Source of the DNA: Meconema thalassinum
Taxonomy: Eukaryota > Arthropoda > Insecta > Orthoptera > Tettigoniidae
Assembly (NCBI GenBank): GCA_946902985.2
Contig: OX336388.2
Location: 1,507,552,545-1,507,616,544, forward strand
Direction of reading: 5' to 3'
Length of the DNA stretch: 64,000 bases
Position numbers and translations under genes: made by a program. The notes under the pieces are model-generated. The model was given only the letters and a program-made list of their open reading frames with translations. It was not told the origin of the DNA and made no database searches. Shown here piece by piece: positions 45,801 through 56,648 of the stretch. How positions within the stretch are numbered: position 1 is the first letter of the stretch; each line of letters opens with the position of its first letter.

Positions 45801-46500
45801 ATTCACCGTTAGTATAGGAGAGCGATGACATAATATAAGCAGGTGTAAACCCACCGCCTTCTATATTAATTGTAAAACCAGTTCCGAGTACGGCGTGGTG
45901 CCGGTATTTCATTGATGAAACAAAGTTACTGCACGTGCGTTCTGCAAACGCAGGCTTGTGAATGAAACCATGTGTCTGGAATGCAATTAAGAGACTTCAT
46001 TAAACGTTCTTATTTTTACGCAGTGTAGGCCTCAAACAAGCCAAGATTTTATGCTCATAATTTTAATACAGCAGTGTAGTAAGATGTAGAGCTGAAAGGA
46101 GGTGTGAATGATTGCGTGTTTTTTAATTTTAATTTCTATTGTTAAATTCGTTTATTGTTATTTTGTTTATACTAGATTAGTTTACCCTATTGTTAATACA
46201 TTTTGTTCGGATTGTTTTCCATTGTTGTTGGAGTGTGATTCATTTTAAATATAAGGAGCAGAGTATTGTGGATGTAGTGTAGGCGAAGCTGAATTCCCAG
46301 TCCCCGAGAGTTAAGTAAAGGTGAGTGCCCCGTGTAGTTGGTTGTTGATCCACAATATTCTGGTAACTGCTGTCTGTAAATCCCTAAAGGCCATGTTGGA
46401 AGCGATTTCTAATGTAGTATATGCCGGTGCAGTTAGAAATAGGCAATCCAGCGGGGGCAATGGATATTACAACAGGATCCTTTCCGGATTATCAGGTACA
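39887..46500 (+). repeat. 3' LTR (4168 bp plus inserted HINE)
   Basis: Same termini as the 5' LTR. Removing the HINE at 42271-44716 leaves 4168 bp, about 177 bp more than the 5' LTR; the extra is at 42251-42270 and 44717-44846. The matching tRNA-like phrase and minisatellite (four units, 41448-41540) are present. Confidence 0.85.
42271..44716 (+). mobile_element. HINE family B (E5) with eight about 292 bp units
   Basis: The 5' end is AGCCTACTTTCG with hairpin partner, then a TG microsatellite (42335-42445). The 3' end is GAAAGTAGGCT, hairpin TGTTC-TTTACT-GAACA and TCTTGT. Units begin at CCCCTAT(C/T)AATTC near 42467, 42759, 43051, 43344, 43634, 43906, 44199 and 44491, spacing 290-293 bp except one deletion. 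Each unit contains GGAACGAAATTTGGTACAG, GCCGCCATCTTG, AATGGCGGCC and GGATGGCGGCCATCTTT. ATGG cores therefore fall every 145-148 bp. No coding content. It lies in the 3' LTR within a T run, without target duplication. Confidence 0.85.
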
Positions 46501-46504
46501 GTAC

Positions 46505-48480
46505 CTCTAATTGGCATCTGTACCAAATTTTACGTTGATCAACTCAGCCGTTCTCGAGTGATACGCGTGCAAAGTTTTACACAGACAGACAAACAAACAA
46601 ACAGACAGACAGACAAAAAAATTGTTTTTGCGCGCAAACGTCATGTACCAGTCTGAAACGCATTAATAACTCAAATTTCCATGGAAATTCAGAAAAAACA
46701 GAAAAACTTTCAATTTTATATATAGACAGATGACAGATCCACTTCATTTATCCTTGGCCCGCAAAGAGCGGTTCGTTTGATAATCAGTTGGTGATTGCTG
46801 ATTTAGATTCGTGTCCTCGTTCACATTTGCGGTTGAGATTAGTCATTGTAAATCATGATTGAAAATCATTTAAACAAAACTTTATGTAATTAGAATGCAG
46901 TATCGAAATAGTCTATGTTGTTATATTGCTATTCAGTGGTATTGAGTGTGGCATGATGTGGTATATAACGCAGTAATTTCACGTAGCGCTGATGATAAGT
47001 TAAGACTGCGTTGGGGCCAGTATAGAGTGTTCGGTTCAAAACTCTACACTTGAGGTGCGGACAACATATCGTTGTCGATCGACTGCAGAATCATTGTTCA
47101 TCAATCAGTAACCCGGGAGAGGGCGCGCTGTGGAGAAGATCTCCGCATTTTCTAAATTTTGTTTGTAGTTGGGTGTGATCTTGATCAATTCACACGTGAG
47201 CTTGTCTTATTGTTGTTGAATATTTTAGGAATCAATTGTTATGTTTATGTTATATCTTATCGCAGAGACAACCGCTGCAGCGAGTATTATATTTAGACTG
47301 GTCTCCGATGCGGAACTATTCTCCGCGCGCGCCTCTTTGAGACATATGATTATAACCATTTTTCAAATAGTATCAGGATAAACATTTTTTGTTCTCGATT
47401 CTTAGATCTTTTTCAGCAGATTTCATTTTATATTTGGAAGGTTACTCAACGAATACAAAATTATTTATAGTGAAAATGTTTATTTTTGGGCTTTATTTGT
47501 ATTTATCGATTGTTAAGGTTTTAGATTATATGATGCTCTAATTTTAATGTTATTAAAATATGATTTTAGCCGGGGATAGTTACAAGATATCCGAAACTAG
47601 TACCATATATATTATTCAGTTTCTATGCAGTATTGACATATGGAAAAAATAATTTTACATATTCATAGGTATTTTAATTTATATGTTAATACGGTTAACT
47701 TCTATGAGGTATGATGTCCTATCAATGCGTACTAAAAGCATGTCATCAACGTTATCTCCTTTTGTTGTTTGTATATTCTGTAGTTTATTTTGTCATTGCT
47801 TGACAGAAATAAGAAAGGCGATTTACTTGATGTGTGAGTTGTTTACAACCGTAAACATAATGAAATATTCATTGATAATATCATGCAAAAACAATTGGTA
47901 TATCGTATCATAATGTTTGTGCATAAGCAATGAAATATTATGCCTATGGCTCAAAAACGAGTTATTTTACTTACTGCCAAATAATTAAGAATTTGATCAA
48001 ATTTAACATTGTTTATTGTAAGCCTATACCAACGCGGTGAAAAGTTCGGCGCGCGTTCTTTTGAGCTAAAAAACATCGCGCACCCTCTCACGGGTTAAAA
48101 TTGATTTGTGATAGAAACTCAGTATTGATATTTTTAACATCTTCTGCATTAACGAGGCCATTTTTAATAATGATTTATTTTTTATGGTACATCATATTTC
48201 TCTGGAAGCCTAATTAATATAAAAATAAAAATACGTTTTCTAAGGCTTCGAAGATAAGCATTACAATTTTACAAAATGTAGTGAAAGGAACAGTCTTTTT
48301 CTTGAAGTATACATTTATTTATATAACGTTTCTTGAGCGTTGAAGGTCTCTGTTAGAATAGCATTAATTTAAAAATTACTGTACTCGATAGACATAAAAA
48401 GGATGTATTTTTGGTGAACTTATTTATTCTGAATGGGTGGATTTGACCCAATCTTCGCTTTCATTTGTTCATATATCCAA
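46505..48480. other. decayed repeat, then AT-rich DNA without genes
   Basis: 46505-46735 holds a HINE/Helitron-like relic: 'TCTGTACCAAATTTTACG', an ACAG/ACAA microsatellite at 46585-46620 and TTTTGCGCGCAAA. The rest, to 48480, has no recognised repeat or protein motif, only frames up to 76 codons. Confidence 0.4.
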
Positions 48481-48693
48481 AATTATTTGAATGAGGTCGA
48501 GAATTTCCAGTGTATTCGTTAATCATAAATATTATTTATGTTCGACCCTCACTATTATCTGTCAGAAAACAGTATCATAATGATGGTCATTATAACACTG
48601 TTTTTCATTACGATACAATTTCTCCAGCCAATCAGAGCTCGTTCATTGACCAATTAGGTAACGATACCTTCTCGCATACGCTCAAAATCCAAC

Positions 48694-49116
48694 ATGTCGG
48701 ACATAAACACAACATCGAGCTATAATAAATTACCGACATGCAATACGCACCGTCCATATTATGTAAGCGTAAATAAACTGGCGAATATGAGACAAGAAAT
48801 AGCACTGTACCTTAATATCACCAACGCTAATTTTTACACAGCGCATTGCCTTCAAACGATTCCGATGACAATATTACTGAGGGACGGCAGATGTAAACAT
48901 ATGGCCTGCATAATATGGCATTGCAAGCACACAGAGCGCATGCGTCGGTCGTTCAGAGATCTTGAAAGACAGAGATATTACACCCAGCGCTCGCTCTCCG
49001 ATCACAAAATTCAAGTGGCTGACTGTCAACAGATATTTATGAATATTTATGTTAAAACATATAATAAAGTTATAATTATCGTCGAACATAAACAGTCGTA
49101 TGCAACTCGCCTATAA
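48694..49116 (+). pseudogene. possible Crypton-type tyrosine recombinase C-terminus
   Basis: A 140-codon open frame. Residues 25-65 read VSVNKLANMRQEIALYLNIT and NANFYTAHCLQTIPMTILL. The order fits the catalytic region of animal Crypton/KIAA1958-like tyrosine recombinases (a helix 'K-xx-IA-YL-L', then YTGHCFRRTSATLL). The histidine of the H-x-x-R motif is kept, but the arginine is replaced (HCLQT), and the following HGGW motif is not recognisable, so it would be inactive. A D-H-K-I phrase near residue 106 may match the end of the domain. It is followed at once by the palindrome at 49101. Alternative: a chance open frame. Confidence 0.4.
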
Positions 49117-49214
49117 TGGTAATTAAGACACTCGTATGGAAATTATAAAACTCGCATACGCTCGTTTTATAAAAATACTCGTATCTTAATTATAGCCATT
49201 ATAGGCTCGTTGCA
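49101..49214. repeat. 114 bp near-perfect palindrome
   Basis: TGCAACTCGCCTATAATGG at the left and CCATTATAGGCTCGTTGCA at the right, continuing inwards to ACTCGCATACGCTCG in the centre, with a 4-base loop. Arms are about 55 bp with few mismatches. TA occurs on each side. It may be a foldback MITE or the terminus of the recombinase-like element that it touches. Confidence 0.8.
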
Positions 49215-49259
49215 TAATGTACTATTCTACACGTATCCCTTTTGTCCGATTTGGATGCC

Positions 49260-49260
<1 letters not shown>

Positions 49261-49320
<60 letters not shown>
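49261..49320. repeat. (TAA)n microsatellite
   Basis: About 20 tandem TAA units. It directly precedes CCTTAGTCCCAATG, so it may be the 3' tail of a minus-strand retroelement running to about 49440 that lacks a recognisable head. Confidence 0.8.
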
Positions 49321-49789
49321 TCCTTAGTCCCAATGAACCATATTATTCCCCTTGACTAGGGCAAGGAATCACTACGTCGGGATCTCTTCGGTAAAATGGA
49401 GGCGTGTTCCCGTAATCCACGGTGCCATGGTACTATGTAATAGATGTGTTTATTTTTCAATCACAACTAAGAACATCCTGAATTGACTGAGTGATTACGT
49501 TCTGGGATGGTTAGAAGAGAATTTTGGCAAGCGCCGAGGAGCATTGGGCTGCTCCAGCTCGGGTAAACTCCCCGCAGCACTTGAGTGGAAATCAAACATT
49601 TTATCCCCGAGCAAACCTCGCTTCCAATAACGCACATCTATTGAACGAAAGAAAACATCCCCTGCTGGTGTTCCACGCCAGATTATTAAATCCGTGCCTC
49701 CATGTGTGGATCGATATCTGCAATTAATTACTCGTGAAGCGGTGGGGAATAGAGAAATATAGATATCTTAAGTCATGAGCATTTATGAT

Positions 49790-50026
49790 AATAATGATCA
49801 TATAGCGTTCACAGAGGCCGAGTGGAGGTCTTTCTAGTTGACGCCCGTGTTCGACCTGAGCGTCGTAATGAGGGTGATGTGATGATGAAGACGGCATACA
49901 CACCCAGTCGCCGAGCCACGGGAATTAACTTCAGGAGATTAAAATCCCTAAAGGCCCAGCCGGGAATCGAACCCGGGGCACGTTGGGAAAAAGCCTAGCA
50001 CGCTAACTATTTAGCCACGGTGCCAG
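49790..50026 (-). mobile_element. tRNA-derived SINE (minus strand)
   Basis: On the minus strand the head is GGCACCGTGGCTAAATAGTT (50025-50006), with B box GGGTTCGATTCCCGG (49961-49975), followed by TTTAGGGATTTTAATCTCC and ACGCTCAGGTCGAACACGG. It ends in an ATTATT-like stretch near 49790. TSDs were not resolved. Confidence 0.75.
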
Positions 50027-50048
50027 ACATGGGCAATGATGATATACT

Positions 50049-50115
50049 GCAAGGGAGGAGTATAGTGCTGTTCACTCCGAAGATCAGAGATTCAAATCCC
50101 AGCACTGACAGTCTT
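50049..50115 (+). repeat. tRNA-like SINE head fragment
   Basis: GGGAGGAGTATAGTGCTG and GAGATTCAAATCCCAGCACT form degenerate A- and B-box regions. The body that follows is not a recognised family, so this is a fragment. Confidence 0.4.
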
Positions 50116-51023
50116 TCCTTCAGTTATTTTAACATTCATACTCAACTAGTGTTGCTGCCATCTTTTAAATATTCTCCTCTTTCTACTCAGACCCCGCATC
50201 GTAGCCATGCGCTTTAAGGAGTGCACTATGACTGCATGGGTGATCTTGAAGACCAAAGATTGAGTGTAAGAATTTCTACGTTCACGGAGAGTGAGTATCG
50301 CTTTCTGCTGGTTTTTCCACTATGTTAAGTCACAGGGCATCTAAAACAGTTGTTGATTTAGTTATTGTTATATAAATTACTAGAGTCACCAATAACTCAG
50401 GGGCTATAAAACAAATTCAACTCACGCTGACCTAAACTGGGAAGATGTCCAATTTTTCTAATCCCCTAGAAAGTATTAAGAACAGCAGTCAAATCCTCTT
50501 CCTGGTGGATCGAGTTAGAGACATTTGATGTAAAACATCACGAATAGTGTTTCAGATTTGGGAGCCAATTTTTGAAAACCAACACAGGGAATAGTTACTT
50601 TGAGTATGGTCTCTTTCATACTGTCTTCAGGCAATTACCGTGGTGGTACCTTATTTCAAATTTGGGGTTCCTTCCCCAATCCGAGACTCTCATTACTATA
50701 ATCACACATGACTACAGTATGCACAATAACATACGTTATCAGACAAATATCATACACCCACATGTAGCCTACAAGGAGCTGTTGACCAAAGATGTCTCTA
50801 TACCTGAAACTGAAGAAACAAAAACAAGTAACAACCAATTCAATAGCATGATTATTATTATTATTCCATATTATTTTAGCTTATGAAATGTTGATATTTC
50901 AATGAACTGTTCTATGAAACTGAAGATATCCTCATGTGCCCGTTATAATGAATCTACAGTATATTTCCAAACCCTAACCATGCCATGTCAAATAGGACAC
51001 GAAAAAAATACTATAATTATGTT
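50116..51023. other. unassigned AT-rich DNA
   Basis: No recognisable repeat boundary or domain. The frame at 50572-50886 (104 codons) has no known motif and a low-complexity end. Confidence 0.35.
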
Positions 51024-51026
51024 ATA

Positions 51027-51138
51027 TAGGGGATGTCTCATAAGTAATGTCGGATTTTAAAGAAATATTTATTTGGAAAGATTTCTGACAAGAATTTAAA
51101 CTATTTATCAAAGTAGACGCCATCAGATTCTATAACTT
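51027..51138 (-). mobile_element. 3' end of a mariner element
   Basis: On the minus strand the frame VIESDGVYFDK followed by stop (about 51137-51102) is the typical mariner transposase C-terminus. It is followed by non-coding sequence and an end TAGGGGATGTCTCATAAGTA (51027-51046 on plus), which matches, as an inverted repeat, the other end at about 60314-60340. It is cut at 51138 where the LINE begins. Confidence 0.7.
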
Positions 51139-53668
51139 ACTTGACTTATTTCTTTTCGCTCCGTGTGGAGCATAGAGCATCCAAGAATGATCCTCATCGG
51201 GCTCTGTTTGTTGCCAAGTTCTTCACTTCCCTCTAAGTCTTTCCAGCTTTTCTTGCCTCCTCTTCAATGGTGCATTTCCAAGACAGTGTTCCTTGGTCTT
51301 CCCCATCTCCGAGCCCCTTGAGGATTCCAGTCCAGAGCTCCCCTTTCTACTGCATTATTCTGTTTCCGCAGAGCATGCCCAATCCAGCCCCATATCCTCC
51401 GTTTAATTTGGAATTCTATAGGTTGTTGGTTAGCCCTTTGCCACAGCTCTTCGTTTGGGATTATAGCTGGCCATCGTATACACAGAATTCGACGCAGACA
51501 ACGATTGATGAATACTTGCAGTTGGTAGCTGATAGGATTGGTAACTTTCCATGTTTCACATGCATACAGTAGGACAGCTTTCACATTGGTATTAAAAAGT
51601 CTGATTTTCGTCTTCCTGGATATGTTACGTTTTCTCCAGACTGGATAGAGCTGCACAAAAGCCCCATTTGCATTTCTTATTCTGCTCTTGATGTCTTCCT
51701 CAGCCCCTCCACTTCCCGTTACCACACTTCCCAAGTAAACAAATGTATCCACCTGTTCTACATCTACTCCTCCCACAGTGAGGTCAGCCTGTACTTTCGA
51801 GTTCACTTTCAGCTCTTTTGTCTTCTTTGGGGTTATCTTAAGTCCAACCTTAGCAGCTTCAAGTTCTAAGTTTGCCAGTTTTCCCTCTATGTCTCTGAAG
51901 CGCTGTGCTAGCATACAGATGTCATCAGCAATATCAAGATCCTCCAACCTGTCTCGAAGTCCCCACTGTATCCCTCTCTTCCTTCCTCTCCCCACCTTCC
52001 TAAGAGTATTATCAAGAACAATCAGGAAGAAGGTGGGAGAAAGTACACATCCTTGTCGTACTCCAGTCTGGATGGTCAGTGGCTGGGTTAGCTGACCCTC
52101 GTGCAGGACTTGACATTGATCACCAGAATACATCTCTCGTATGATGTTAACTATTTTACTTGGTATACCATATTCCTTTAAGGACTCCCACATGACCTTC
52201 CTATTAATGGAATCAAAGGCCATCTCAAAATCTATAAACGTGATGTACAGTGCTGCTTGTCATACGTTACTCTGCTCCACAATAATCCGTAAAGTGTTAA
52301 TTAAGTCCACACAGCTGCGGTGTTCCTAAATCCAGCTTCTTTCCTCAACTTCGACTCTATAGACTTCTTCACGCGATTCAAGATTATCCTGAGAAATACT
52401 TTGCTTGGTACGGATAGTAAGGTAATACCTCTCCAGTTGTTACAATTCGTCAAGTCACCCTTCTTTGGGATTTTAACAATCACACCTTTCTTCCATTCCG
52501 CAGGCAGCTTCTCTTCCAACCAAATCTTTTCCATCAATGGCTTCAGGATATTAGCTGTGGTGTCCATGTCTATCTTGAGGACATCTGGCGAAATGTTGTT
52601 GACACCGGGGGCCTTTCCATTCTTCAGCTGTAGCAAGGCTTCTTTGATTTCAGCACAAGTTGAACTGTGCAAAAGAATATTTGGATCAGAATTTACAGGT
52701 TCATCATTCCTCTATTCGTGTTGTTCATCAATCCCTCGATCAACATTAAAAACCTCGGTGAAGTATTCCCTCCACCGTTCCTGTTGTTGTTCTTGAGTTG
52801 TGAGTAAATTTCCCTGTTTGCCTTTTATGGGACGGTTCTTTTGGAAACTCTTCTTGGACAGAACTTTTGTGATACGGTACATTTCTTTGCTGTCACCCAT
52901 TGATGCAGCATCTCCTGCCTTCTTCGCCATCTCATCGATTCAATTACTCTTATCTCATTTCACACTCTTTTTTGACTTCTTTGTCAACGACCGTGTATTT
53001 TGCTTGCACTGTGCTTTCTGCTCTCGAGTCTTACACATATTCAACCTCTCCTTAATCATTTTCCTAAAACTTATTTTCTCCCAAGTTTGTTCTGACATCC
53101 AATCCGTCTCGAGAGGATTGCTCTCTCCCAAGATTATTTCACTTGTATCAAGGATGATGTTCTTTACATTACTCCAGGATGATCCTATATCAGTTTCCGC
53201 TGTATCAGATTGGAGTACCTGAAAACGATTTCTTAGCTCCAATTTAAATTCTTCTCTGACCTTCTCCTCCTTCAACTTCCTCACATCAAATCTCTTGCTC
53301 TGTTTTTCAAACCATGATCTTCATCTTGAACTCAGCCAGCATAAGGTGGTGATCACTGCTAGCATCAGCTCCTCTCTTATTCCGAACATCGGTGAGTGAT
53401 CTTCTGAATCTCCTACTCACTGCGATGTGGTCAATTAGATTCTCATTGTCATCATCAGGGGAAACCCACGTGACCTTATGGCACCTCTTAAGTGGAAACA
53501 AAGTACTTCCAATAACAAGGTCATGGCTAGCACAGAAATTTATGAAATGTTCCCCATTTCCATCCCTATCCCCAAGGCCATGTACACCCATCACATGTTC
53601 TAGTCCCTCGTTGTTCTCTTCTACCTTAGGATTAAGGTCTCCCATTATTAATGAGTAACATCTTTCCA
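51139..53668 (-). pseudogene. RTE-like LINE, endonuclease C-terminus and reverse transcriptase
   Basis: Minus-strand order: endonuclease second half (53668-53307: IMGDLNPKVEEN, DNENLIDHIAVSRR, SDHHLMLAEF), linker (53284-52712), RT (52672-51264: NGKAPGVNNISPDVLK, PKKGDLTNCNNWRGITLLS, EMAFDSINRKVMWE, GVRQGCVLSPTFF, LDIADDICML, FVYLGSVV) and the long post-RT tail (LLYACETWKVT, IPNEELWQRANQQPI, WIGHALRK) ending near 51150. Frameshifts lie near 53290 and 52260, with stops at 52955, 52712 and 51264. The catalytic FADD motif reads IADD. The first half of the endonuclease is found at 58593-59290, so this may be the downstream part of the same insertion. Confidence 0.85.
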
Positions 53669-53730
53669 CTCGGTTGCTGGATATTTTTGTAGGAGTGATT
53701 TTGAAAAATGGGACGGAAGTGCGTAAGACG

Positions 53731-53768
53731 CACTGCCAGCTAGATCGCATCCGATCCAGCTGGCAGTG
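53731..53768. repeat. hairpin, 16 bp stem with one mismatch
   Basis: CACTGCCAGCTAGATCG pairs with CGATCCAGCTGGCAGTG around a CATC loop. The outer CACTGCCA/TGGCAGTG is shared with 16420-16451. It lies at the 5' side of the LINE segment, next to CAGCAACCGAGTGG (minus), which looks like the start of a SINE head. Confidence 0.7.
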
Positions 53769-53789
53769 GTACTGTGTGGAATGTATATA

Positions 53790-54075
53790 ACATTCGGATT
53801 ACTTCATGGTTTGGAGGCGCCATTACAGATATTTCTACAATGAATCATCATCAAGTTATCGGTCTTTGGTGTAAAAATATTCATTACCGTAAATCATATT
53901 TGCTGAAAACAATTATGATTTATTAAGAGTCTGTTGTTCAATCTCTGGAAAAAAGTGATGGGCATCCACTTGCCGAGTAACTTTCCTCAACACTTTCATA
54001 CTGAACGGTAAACGCTCATGCGAAATCTGGTCTCAACTCATCGCAACACAAACCACATGTCTTCGTATCAGTTTT
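53790..54075. other. unassigned
   Basis: No feature recognised between the hairpin and the SINE. Confidence 0.3.
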
Positions 54076-54077
54076 AA

Positions 54078-54081
54078 AATG

Positions 54082-54114
<33 letters not shown>

Positions 54115-54482
54115 TCGTTTGGCCTTGGGTGCCGGGTGCAAGCTTTGTTATTGGACACCCAGAGGGTAGCTTGCATGTCAAATTTCGTTGTTCCTTGAAG
54201 AACTATGAAAGTCAAGGAGGTTAGATATCTAAGCTCCTTGAATACTATAGCGCTTTCTAGTAGAGAAATGAGGAACTTTGTGTTGGCGGTAAATCCCGAG
54301 ATTAATTTTGCCATTATGAACACTACCTACTTAATTCAAATGGGTTTTTTGACATGCCAACATTGTATGACATGGTGTCGTATTTTTGCCGCCTTTCAAA
54401 AAAATCACTTACCACGGCCAGGAGCGAACCTGCAAGCTTGGGGTTAGTAGACCGACACGTTGACCACTCACCCACCGTGACT
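54078..54482 (-). mobile_element. tRNA-derived SINE with (ATT)n tail
   Basis: On the minus strand the head is GTCACGGTGGGTGAGTGGTC (54481-54462), with a B box CAGGTTCGCTCCTGG near 54420. The body runs left to GGCCAAACG at 54115, followed by an ATT tail (TAA repeats on plus, 54078-54113). A possible imperfect TSD TTTAAA(A)TGAT occurs on both sides (about 54068 and 54490). Confidence 0.7.
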
Positions 54483-54814
54483 AGCTATTTAAATGATGAT
54501 ATGCTTTTATCTGAAACATTGTAACTAGTCGGCAAAGCCGGTATTATATTTCTGAACAATGGCTATTCAGATATTAACCCACATCTATGATCAATGTAAT
54601 ATCGATGATTTCATACGGGAACTGAGCTAGCCTTTCATAGACCACTATAGGAATTCCCTTTACTGTCAAGTAGGCGTATTCATAACTAATTTAATACTCC
54701 ATTCCACGCAGGAACATTATTGGAGAAAAAATGGAGCATAAGAAAATACTTCCATATTATACCGGCACTTGAAAATGAGTACCTCTTTTGTACACCAAAT
54801 GTCTTTGGTGTTAA

Positions 54815-54895
54815 TGGCAGCGTGGATAACATCTTGGTCTGTGAATCGTGAGGTCTTAGATTCGAACCCCAGTCCCGGCAATTATTTTTGCTACC
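54815..54895 (+). repeat. tRNA-like SINE head fragment
   Basis: ATGGCAGCGTGGATAACATC and TTAGATTCGAACCCCAGTCC resemble A- and B-box regions of a SINE head. No body of a known family follows. Confidence 0.5.
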
Positions 54896-55343
54896 AGATT
54901 ATCGATTTAAACTATATATATCATAACATTATGCGTCATTTTAACAGAATCTACATGAAATTACGATTTATCTAATTTTAATTACAATAGTTTGCACCAA
55001 GCAGGAGTTGGGAAATTTGATTGTATTGAACATTATTTCTAGTAGTCTATAGATAGGCTACAGACTATGGTTTAATTCCTCCTCTTAATTTACAATATAA
55101 TATGTGATGTTTGTTCAAACAAGTGTGACAGTAGCATATCTCTAATTCAATCTATACATTCATCATAGTACCAGTATGAAAACGGAGCGTAAATTAACAT
55201 TTTAAGAATGTCCAAGCTGTGTAGTATACGAGTAAGATAACATGTCAGATGACTTCACATACATTTCATCTCAATTTGATAGTAGGATAACATGTCAGAT
55301 GTTACACATCATATGCGACTACTTTAAGGCTCGTATCTTTTAT
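54896..55343. other. unassigned AT-rich DNA
   Basis: A short direct repeat of ACATGTCAGATG (about 55239 and 55289) is the only structure noticed. Confidence 0.35.
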
Positions 55344-56648
55344 AGCCTATGTTCATTTATGAAAAATAGGCTTGTGAGATCACCTTTTGTCCGTGTGTCT
55401 GTCTGTGTGTGCGTGTGTGTGAGATGGATTTTTGTGTGTCGCCCCAAATAACATCTAAACAGCTGAAGCGATTTCAATGAAACTCGGTTAGTTCATAGCA
55501 CTATCCCGGGCGACTCCGACCGTGTCCTTCAAATTTTGTTACGTCTCACCAATCAAACAGGGCGGCTGTGCGAAATATTTCACCAGCATTCAATATTTCC
55601 GAAACTATTACAGATATCTCCCTGGAATTTTGTACGGTGATAAAGGGAACTACTAGAAGCTCACCTATGTGACCGTTGAAAGCCTGGTGACTAAAAAGCC
55701 AACATGGTGGCCAAATGAATTTGCGACTTTTAAATAGACGTTTCTCGGGATTTAACCAACCAAACGCAATAAAACATGGTACAGTACTTTATATGTTTAT
55801 ACACATTGTAATGAACCGACATCTAACTTCGTTCAATTGTTTTCATAACCTCAAGATGGCGGCTGTGCGAAATATTTCACCGGCATTCTATATCTCTGAA
55901 ACTCTAACCGGTATCACCATGAAATTTTGTACGGAGATAAAGTTCAGTGCCGGAAGTTCATCAATGAGATTTTCAAAAACCGGTTAACTAGTAAACGAAC
56001 ATGGCGGTCAAGCGAATTTGAAAGTTTTAAATAGACTTTTCTAGCGATTTAATGATCCAAACGCAATGAAACTTGGTACAGCAGATGTTTATACACATTG
56101 CAATGCACTGGCATGTAATTAGTTCAAATGTTTATATAACTTCAAGATGGTGGCTGTGCGAATTTCGAAAATAAGTTTTCATTTCTTGTGTTCTAATCAT
56201 GCGATCGAAATCAACATTTGCATAATGAACTTAAACAACAATCATCATCTAATAGTACGTAACTCTATGGCCTACACATATTAAAATCCAACGTGGTGAC
56301 CATCCGAAATATTTAGACAGTTCTCAATATCTATTAATCTACTACAGCAAGCAAAGTTCACATATAGGACGTTCAATAACCTGGCAAGCACAAATCCAAC
56401 ATGGCGGCGACGCGAAATTTAAATATTCAAATGGACGTTTCTCGCGTTTTAACCATCTGAGCGCAGTGAAAATTGTTACGGTATATGCTTATACAAATTT
56501 TAATCGACTGGCTTCTAATTCATCTAAATTATTTTCATAAACACAAGATGGCGGCTGAGCGAAATTTTAAAATACCGTTTTTATCTCTTGTGTCCTAATC
56601 ATGCGATTGAAGTTTGAATAAAACACCTACACAATAATCTTCATGTAA

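Larger units (their letters stand above)
32324..46504. mobile_element. LTR retrotransposon with about 4 kb LTRs, gag-only
   Basis: Two direct repeats start TGCCCCCGTAAATTG (32328, 39887) and end in GGTACA (36318, 46500). The 4 bp duplication GTAC lies at 32324-32327 and 46501-46504. A possible primer binding site TGGCGCC is at 36326-36332 and a purine-rich tract (GATGACGGAGGAA) ends at 39886. The internal part is only 3568 bp and holds a gag-like frame and the end of a pol frame. Protease, RT, RNase H and integrase cores are absent, so it depends on or once depended on a partner element. The LTRs differ by a few percent plus indels, so it is not very recent. A HINE (42271-44716) is inserted in the 3' LTR. 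Orientation plus. Confidence 0.85.

Noticed and set aside
32328..46500. Segmental duplication instead of an LTR element
   Set aside because: TG...CA ends, GTAC duplication at both outer borders, a purine tract and a gag-like gene between the copies fit LTRs better.
50572..50886. 104-codon frame as a host gene
   Set aside because: No motif, no conserved-looking codon bias, low-complexity end (IIIII); probably chance.
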